Shown: positions 41,059 through 45,850 of the stretch, one piece after another
Layout of the letters: each line of letters begins with the position of its first letter
Numbering within the stretch: position 1 is the stretch's first letter
NCBI GenBank assembly: GCA_035628645.1
Contig: DASPJL010000066.1
Coordinates: forward strand, 1 to 45,850
Source of the DNA: DASPJL01 sp035628645
GTDB lineage: Bacteria > Bacteroidota > Bacteroidia > Cytophagales > Cyclobacteriaceae
Length of the DNA: 45,850 bases
Direction of reading: 5' to 3'
Made by a program: the position numbers and the translations under genes
The notes under the pieces: model-generated
Told to the model about the DNA's origin: nothing
The model's input: the letters and a program-made list of their open reading frames with translations, nothing else
The model's database searches: none

Positions 41059-41130
41059 GGCCCCGTAGTTCAATGGATAGAATAGAAGTTTCCTAAACTT
41101 TAGATATGAGTTCGATTCTCGTCGGGGCTA
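41059..41130 (+). tRNA. tRNA-Arg (anticodon CCT)
   Basis: The acceptor stem GGCCCCG pairs with CGGGGCT (G-T first pair) with discriminator A. The D arm contains AGTTCAATGGATAGAAT. The anticodon stem GAAGT/ACTTT holds loop TTCCTAA with CCT at 41092-41094, and the T arm is ATGAG-TTCGATT-CTCGT. It is 72 nt long and CCA is not encoded. It has its own promoter and terminator. tRNA-Arg(CCT) reads the rare AGG codon. Confidence 0.96.
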
Positions 41131-41136
41131 CTGAAT

Positions 41137-41174
41137 AAAAAAGCTTTAAATTTTAAAAGTTTAAGGCTTTTTTT
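41137..41174 (+). terminator. Terminator after tRNA-Arg
   Basis: AAAAAAGCTTTAAA (41137-41150) pairs with TTTAAGGC plus the following T-run (41160-41174), with one G-U pair. It starts 7 bp after the tRNA. Confidence 0.85.
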
Positions 41175-41329
41175 CTGCTGAAAAAGTTACCTTTCGAATT
41201 CCGGGATAATTTGTTAAAATCTCCTTGCCTCTGGCAAATTATTTGTAATTTCAACTTCTAAGTTTCGCTAATAGCGTAGGTAGATTCTTTCTTATTTCTT
41301 TATAATTTTTCACTCCCCTTTCAGCGACA

Positions 41330-41401
41330 TTATAGAGACCTTATAGCGACTTTATAGTGATGTGTCTTCGGTCATCTTCCGGTCATCCTCCGATCATGTG
41401 G
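41330..41401. repeat. Two adjacent sets of 11-bp phased tandem repeats
   Basis: TTATAG recurs at 41330, 41341 and 41352. GGTCATCTTCC at 41370-41380, GGTCATCCTCC at 41381-41391 and GATCATGTGG from 41392 follow. Both sets have an 11-bp period, close to one helical turn. They lie in the roughly 420-bp gap between tRNA-Arg and the efflux operon; the rest of that gap shows nothing beyond the TetR-gene promoter. Confidence 0.7.
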
Positions 41402-41597
41402 TTTATAGGTGAGTCCATATTTAAAAAAGTTATTTTGACAGGAATTTAATTAAAATAATCTTTTTTCATCAGCTTTTTTGACCTAATTCTTTCACGGACG
41501 GTTTAATTATAAGGCTTTTAACTTTATAGTATTACTGTGGAGGAGAATTATTCTTCCTGATTTTATACTGAGTACTTTTCACTTTGATATTTCTTTC

Positions 41598-41623
41598 TAT
41601 CTTTGCGACCGAATGAACGTTCA
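41598..41623 (+). promoter_or_regulatory. -7 box and palindromic operator of the efflux operon
   Basis: TATCTTTG (41598-41605) is a perfect -7 box. The 10-bp palindrome TGAACGTTCA (41614-41623) follows directly, near the expected transcription start. TetR-family repressors commonly autoregulate through such sites, so this is the likely operator of the TetR protein encoded next. The -33 element is weak. Confidence 0.6.
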
Positions 41624-41630
41624 ATTGGTT

Positions 41631-42206
41631 ATGGAAAACCTTGCAGAAAAGAAAAAAGCCATTTTTGAAAGTACCCTTCAACTCATTAAGGAGAATGGGT
41701 TTCATGGTTCGCCCATTAGTCTGGTAGCAAAGAATGCGTGTTGTGCAGCCGGTACCATCTATCATTATTTTGATAGCAAAGACACACTAATCATGGAGTT
41801 GCATTCTTATGTGAAGAGCAGGTTACTGGAAGTACTGACCAATGAGTCAGAAAGCGAATTGGACTTTAAAGAACAATTTACCAACCGATGGGTGCGGATT
41901 TGCAACTTCTACATCGAAAACCCGGATATTTTATACTTCATTGAACAATTTGCCAACTCGCCTTATAAGGACCGGGGTGATATAAATGAGGAGGATAAAT
42001 TTAAAGAAACAGTAATAGCTTTTTACAACAGGGCCATGGAAAAGGGAGTAATAAAAGAAATGAACCAGGAATTGATCAGGACATTGGTACATTCCAGTAT
42101 CGTTACTACTGCAAAGATGGTGTTGTCTGGAAAAATTACTGTCAGCGAAGCCGATCTTATGCAAATGGCTGGAATTATGTGGAAAGGTCTATTAATAGAA
42201 AAATAA
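41631..42206 (+). CDS. TetR/AcrR family transcriptional regulator
   Basis: Repressor-type regulator of the downstream efflux genes. The N-terminal helix-turn-helix has KKKAIFESTLQLIKENGFHG (about 6-25 from this start), then SPISLVAKNACCAAGTIYHY and FDSKDTLIMEL. The C-terminal ligand-binding region is helical and divergent, as usual. I choose the ATG at 41631 (MENLAEKKK, 191 residues). The longer frame from the ATG at 41613 would begin almost at the predicted transcription start and overlap the palindrome. It lies 28 bp before the TolC-like gene and should sense a compound exported by the pump. Confidence 0.9.
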   Translation: MENLAEKKKAIFESTLQLIKENGFHGSPISLVAKNACCAAGTIYHYFDSKDTLIMELHSYVKSRLLEVLTNESESELDFKEQFTNRWVRICNFYIENPDILYFIEQFANSPYKDRGDINEEDKFKETVIAFYNRAMEKGVIKEMNQELIRTLVHSSIVTTAKMVLSGKITVSEADLMQMAGIMWKGLLIEK

Positions 42207-42234
42207 AACAGGTTTGAAAACTATTTTAAATTGT

Positions 42235-43560
42235 ATGGTTAAAAATTTTTTAAGGGTTTCGATATTGCTTTTTTTTGTTTTTTCGCAAACTTCAAAAGCA
42301 CAGGAAGCAAACGTTGATTTAAAGGATTCGCTTACCCTTCAGGAGTGTATTGATTTTTCGTTGTCCAACAGACCTTTGATTCGTCAGGCTTCTGTTGATG
42401 AAGCCATTGGCGACAGGGAAGTGGCTATTGGGCTTGCAGATTGGTTTCCTCAAATCTCTTTGAATGCGGGAGTTTCTTATAATATAAAACTTCAAAGGCA
42501 ACTTATAGGGGATCAATTAATTACTTTGGGAAGAAAATACAATTCCAATGCTCTTTTTCAGGTAAATCAAAATATTTTCAATAACGAACTTCTCCTGGCT
42601 TCTAAAGCAGCCAAATTTTCAAAACTTCAGTACGATCAGAATATTGAAAATGTGAAGATAGCTACGGTAGTTGAGGTTTCTAAAGCTTTTTATGATATCC
42701 TTCTTACGCATGAACAGCTTAGGATATTAGATGAAAATATAGTAAGACTTGAAAAACAATATCGGGATGCAGTCAGCCAGTTTGAAAGCGGAATAGTAGA
42801 CAAAACGGATTATCAAAGGGCAAGCATCACACTTTCCAGCACCAGGAGTGACAGAAAAAGGACTGCGGAATCTTTAAAAGCTAAAAATGCTTTTTTGAAA
42901 GAACTTTTGGGATTTCCATTGGATGCCCCGCTTAAATTAAGTTATGATTACACAGTCATCGAGCAGGAAATTTCTCTTGATACCGCACAGGAATTACAAT
43001 ATTCTAACCGGATTGAATATCAGCAACTCCAAAACCAACGAAAGCTTTTGGATTTAAATACAAGTTATTTTCAAACGGAGTTAGCGCCTACCTTGTCTGC
43101 TTTTTATAACCATAATTTTATCTATTTTAATAATGAACCTTATGACCTTTACGATCAGGCTTTCCCCACTTCTGTCGTTGGCTTGCAACTAGCTTTTCCG
43201 ATTTTTCAGGGAACCAAAAGACTTCAAAATATCAAAATTGCCAAATTAAGGGAAAGACGGGCTGATATTGACCTTGAGAATATTGCGAGGTCCATTAATA
43301 CGGAATACCAGACTGCGCTGGCCAATTACAAAAGTGAATTCAATGATTACCTTACGCTTAAGGAAAACCTGACGCTTGCAGAAGAAGTGTACGATGTAAT
43401 CAAGCTGCAGTACGATGAAGGAATAAAGGCTTACCTGGAGTTGATTGTAGCGGAATCAGATCTCAGAACTGCACAGTTAAATTATTATAATGCACTTTAT
43501 CGCGTAATGTCCAGTAAGCTCGATTATGAAAGGGCTTTGGGAAATATAGATGTTAATTAA
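42235..43560 (+). CDS. TolC-family outer-membrane efflux protein
   Basis: Outer-membrane channel of a tripartite RND pump. It has a signal peptide ending near FVFSQTSKAQ and two long coiled-coil repeats of the OEP type. The first contains LTLQECIDFSLSNRPLIRQA and the second YDEGIKAYLELIVAESDLRT, a segment typical of the family. I choose the ATG at 42235 because it gives a compact basic signal peptide (MVKNFLRVSILLFF). The frame extends to a TTG at 42214, which adds seven residues. It is followed by the membrane-fusion protein gene in standard TolC-AcrA-AcrB order. Confidence 0.93.
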   Translation: MVKNFLRVSILLFFVFSQTSKAQEANVDLKDSLTLQECIDFSLSNRPLIRQASVDEAIGDREVAIGLADWFPQISLNAGVSYNIKLQRQLIGDQLITLGRKYNSNALFQVNQNIFNNELLLASKAAKFSKLQYDQNIENVKIATVVEVSKAFYDILLTHEQLRILDENIVRLEKQYRDAVSQFESGIVDKTDYQRASITLSSTRSDRKRTAESLKAKNAFLKELLGFPLDAPLKLSYDYTVIEQEISLDTAQELQYSNRIEYQQLQNQRKLLDLNTSYFQTELAPTLSAFYNHNFIYFNNEPYDLYDQAFPTSVVGLQLAFPIFQGTKRLQNIKIAKLRERRADIDLENIARSINTEYQTALANYKSEFNDYLTLKENLTLAEEVYDVIKLQYDEGIKAYLELIVAESDLRTAQLNYYNALYRVMSSKLDYERALGNIDVN

Positions 43561-43608
43561 CAAAAAAACAGAATACTTTTGCCAATTATAAAACTCAAAT
43601 TTTTAGGA

Positions 43609-44733
43609 ATGAAAAACAGTTATTTTTTAGTTGTTGGTCTTATTGTCGGCCAATTTATGCTTCAATCGTGTGGTGGAGGCAATTCTAATCAGGCGCCGGC
43701 AAATACTGCCGTTCCGGTTAATACTTATAAAGTAACGGTGGAACAGGTAACCGGCAAGGATTCTTATCCTGGAAGGGTAGTTGCTACAAGTGAAGTGGAG
43801 CTTAGAGCACAGGTTTCCGGTTACATTACCGATATTTATATAAAGGATGGTCAGAAGGTAAGCAAAGGTCAAAAGTTGTATGAAATTGACCGGACAAAAT
43901 ACCAGGCCGCTTATAATCAGGCACGGGCAAACCTTCAAAGCGCCAAAGCGAACCTGGAAAGGATCAAAAAAGACGTAGAGCGGTATAAAACATTAAATGA
44001 GAAAGAAGCCATCGCTAAACAAAGGGTTGATTATGCAGAGGCGGATCTTCAAACTGCAAAAGCACAGGTAGCTGCGGCAGAAGCGAGTTTATCAAGCGCT
44101 TCCACGGATTTAAATTACTCACTTATTAATGCGCCTTTTAGTGGTACCATCGGGATTTCTCAGGTAAAAATTGGCTCTCAAGTTTCTCCCGGACAAACCT
44201 TACTTAATACCATATCCTCAGATGGACCTGTTGCGGTTGATTTCGTAATCAATGAACGCGAAATTCCTCGTTTTAATAACCTTCAAAAAGGTAATCAACC
44301 GGATTCACTATTTACCTTGAATCTTTCAAGCGTAAAATATCCTTATCCCGGAAAACTGACGGCAATAGACAGGGCTGTAGGTACACAAACAGGAACAGTC
44401 ACGGTAAGATTAAACTTTCCCAATCCTGATGGCTTATTAATTCCGGGAATGACGGCAACTGTAATGGTGTTAAATCAGGATATCGGCAAACAGGTCATTA
44501 TTCCTTATAAGGCGGTTACCGAGCAAATGAGCGAATATTTTGTGTATAAGGTAGCAGGCGATTCTGTACTCCAGCAAAAAGTAAACTTAGGTACACAGTT
44601 AAAGGATTTTGTTGTGGTACGTGAAGGCCTGGAAGAAGGAGACAACGTAGTAGTTGAAGGTACACAAAGGTTAAGACATGGCGCTAAAGTTCAGCTTGAA
44701 ACACCGGCAGCTCAGTCTTCTGCAAAAAAATAA
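43609..44733 (+). CDS. RND efflux periplasmic adaptor (AcrA/MexA type, lipoprotein)
   Basis: Membrane-fusion protein that links the inner-membrane pump to the TolC-like channel. I choose the ATG at 43609, which is preceded by AGGA and gives a lipoprotein signal (LIVGQFMLQSC, lipid-bound Cys at about 21); the TTG at 43579 only adds ten residues. The lipoyl-like half motifs VELRAQVSGYITDIYIKDGQ and NAPFSGTIGISQVKIGSQVS flank an alpha-helical hairpin rich in Ala, Lys and Gln (about 95-160). A beta-barrel and membrane-proximal domain follow (LIPGMTATVMV, GLEEGDNVVVEGTQRLRHG). Confidence 0.94.
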   Translation: MKNSYFLVVGLIVGQFMLQSCGGGNSNQAPANTAVPVNTYKVTVEQVTGKDSYPGRVVATSEVELRAQVSGYITDIYIKDGQKVSKGQKLYEIDRTKYQAAYNQARANLQSAKANLERIKKDVERYKTLNEKEAIAKQRVDYAEADLQTAKAQVAAAEASLSSASTDLNYSLINAPFSGTIGISQVKIGSQVSPGQTLLNTISSDGPVAVDFVINEREIPRFNNLQKGNQPDSLFTLNLSSVKYPYPGKLTAIDRAVGTQTGTVTVRLNFPNPDGLLIPGMTATVMVLNQDIGKQVIIPYKAVTEQMSEYFVYKVAGDSVLQQKVNLGTQLKDFVVVREGLEEGDNVVVEGTQRLRHGAKVQLETPAAQSSAKK

Positions 44734-44760
44734 TTTCAACCAAGACTTTTCAAAAGAATC

Positions 44761-45850
44761 ATGATATCAGAAGTATTTATAAGAAGGCCTGTAACCGCGA
44801 TTGTAATTTCTTTGGTTATAGTGTTGGTAGGAGTCCTGGCCATGATCAATCTGCCGGTTACTCAATATCCTAACATTACTCCTCCGGTAGTATCCATTTC
44901 TGCCAATTATACTGGCGCCGATGCACAAACGGTGGAACAAACTGTGGCAACGCCTATTGAAACCCAAATCAACGGTACCCCAGGAATGGCTTATATGAGC
45001 TCTAACAGTACCAGTACCGGTCAAATGAACATGAGTGTTACGTTTGAAGTGGGTACAGACATAGATATTGCCACTTTGGATGTTCAAAACAGGGCAAGCG
45101 TAGCAGAACCCAGGCTACCTGAAGAAGTCAGAAGGTTGGGGGTTGTGGTGAGAAAGAGAAATCCAAGCATCATGATGGTAGTAGCCATCTTTTCGCCAAA
45201 AGGAACCCACAATATTGAGTACCTGGACAACTATACCAATATTTTTGTAAGGGACGCGCTTCTTAGGGTGCCGGGTGTAGGAGATATTAATGCTTTAGGA
45301 CAGGATTTCAGTATGAGGGTGTGGTTGAAACCAGATAAACTTGCCCAATATGGAATGAGCTCAAGGGACGTGAGCGCTGCTATACAGGAACAAAACCTTC
45401 AGGTAGCGCCCGGAACCGTTGGCGCAATGCCTCAATACCCTACACAAACTTTTGAGTATCCTATCACAGTCACAGGAAGGTTGACCAACAAAGAAGATTT
45501 TGAAAATATTGTAGTACGTACCAATCCTGAAGATGGATCACTTGTATATGTCAAAGATGTGGCCCGTGTGGAGTTTGGCAGGTTTGATTACGGAAGATTT
45601 TCCGCAGTTAATGGTAAGCCTTCCACCATACTTTTAATATATCAGGCTCCCGGAAGCAATGCCATTACGACAGCGGAAGGTGTTAATAATGCTTTGGAAG
45701 AATTAAAGGAAGGATTTCCTGCTGACGTAGATTATGTTGTGTCTTATGAATCTACCACGGTAGTTCAAACTTCAATCAACGAGGTGGTAAAAACACTGGT
45801 TGAGGCGCTGATCCTGGTTATTTTGGTTGTGTTTCTTTTTCTTCAGAACT
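44761..45850 (+). CDS. RND efflux pump, AcrB/HAE1 family, 3' partial
   Basis: The gene runs off the window; 363 complete codons of about 1040 are visible. The inner-membrane proton-driven pump starts at the ATG 28 bp after the adaptor stop (MISEVFIRRPVTAIVISLVI). The first membrane helix (about 10-30) is followed by LPVTQYPNITPPVV, GADAQTVEQTVATPIE and TFEVGTDIDIATLDVQNRAS, hallmarks of the HAE1 group. The periplasmic porter region has RVPGVGDINALGQDFSMRVW. The visible end is the start of the second helix (VEALILVILVVFLFLQN). Completes the TetR-TolC-AcrA-AcrB operon; the substrate is not predictable. Confidence 0.96.
   Translation, partial: MISEVFIRRPVTAIVISLVIVLVGVLAMINLPVTQYPNITPPVVSISANYTGADAQTVEQTVATPIETQINGTPGMAYMSSNSTSTGQMNMSVTFEVGTDIDIATLDVQNRASVAEPRLPEEVRRLGVVVRKRNPSIMMVVAIFSPKGTHNIEYLDNYTNIFVRDALLRVPGVGDINALGQDFSMRVWLKPDKLAQYGMSSRDVSAAIQEQNLQVAPGTVGAMPQYPTQTFEYPITVTGRLTNKEDFENIVVRTNPEDGSLVYVKDVARVEFGRFDYGRFSAVNGKPSTILLIYQAPGSNAITTAEGVNNALEELKEGFPADVDYVVSYESTTVVQTSINEVVKTLVEALILVILVVFLFLQN

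Noticed and set aside
44767..45087. 106-codon minus-strand ORF at the window end
   Set aside because: Antisense shadow of the RND pump gene, which runs off the window and has clear HAE1 motifs.

Overview
The window looks like chromosomal DNA from a gliding-type Bacteroidetes, most likely of the order Cytophagales. It is AT-rich. Its promoters fit the Bacteroidetes pattern TTTG-N19-21-TAnnTTTG and Shine-Dalgarno sequences are rare. It encodes a type IX secretion (T9SS) cargo with a gliding-motility-type C-terminal domain, a PorP/SprF-family outer-membrane protein, LVIVD lipoproteins, DUF3857 transglutaminases and a Reg_prop/LytS-type sensor kinase. Nothing points to a phage or plasmid; mobile-element traces are small.

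Layout. 1-4.2 kb: a molybdenum hydroxylase large subunit (cut by the window edge) followed by moaE, an XdhC protein and a MocA-like protein, i.e. an enzyme with its cofactor maturation set. 4.2-5.1 kb: no gene, but a 22-bp periodic array that looks like a decayed IS end and a hairpin with a conserved loop. 5.1-12.2 kb: apolipoprotein N-acyltransferase, a 1257-residue repetitive T9SS adhesin and a PorP/SprF-TSP3-OmpA fusion. 12.4 kb: tRNA-Asn with promoter and terminator. 12.8-16.5 kb: HtrA-type protease, ALDH7 dehydrogenase, lone CheY-like receiver. 17.1-21.7 kb (minus strand): an unrecognised 478-residue helical protein, then MsbA-like ABC exporter / small membrane protein / gmhA. 22.2 kb: Lrp/AsnC regulator. 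22.7-28.9 kb (minus): a beta-barrel protein, two LVIVD lipoproteins and two DUF3857 transglutaminase-like proteins, one without its catalytic cysteine. 29.4-30.4 kb: an array of 66-bp palindromic repeats around a frameshifted GxxExxY nuclease-like gene. 30.5-34.3 kb: bile-acid-symporter-like transporter and a GH20 hexosaminidase. 34.3-41 kb: GNAT, DoxX, DUF3820, DinB-like, the large sensor kinase, a Dph6-like ATP pyrophosphatase and DUF502. 41 kb: tRNA-Arg(CCT). 41.6-45.85 kb: a TetR-TolC-AcrA-AcrB type RND efflux operon, with the pump cut by the window end.

Most of the window is ordinary core gene content. The best candidates for something undescribed are the palindromic repeat array with its own nuclease-like gene (29.4-30.4 kb), the PorP/SprF-OmpA fusion beside its presumed T9SS cargo, and the conserved-loop hairpin that occurs once behind a tRNA and once alone. 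All calls are from reading the sequence; no database search was run.
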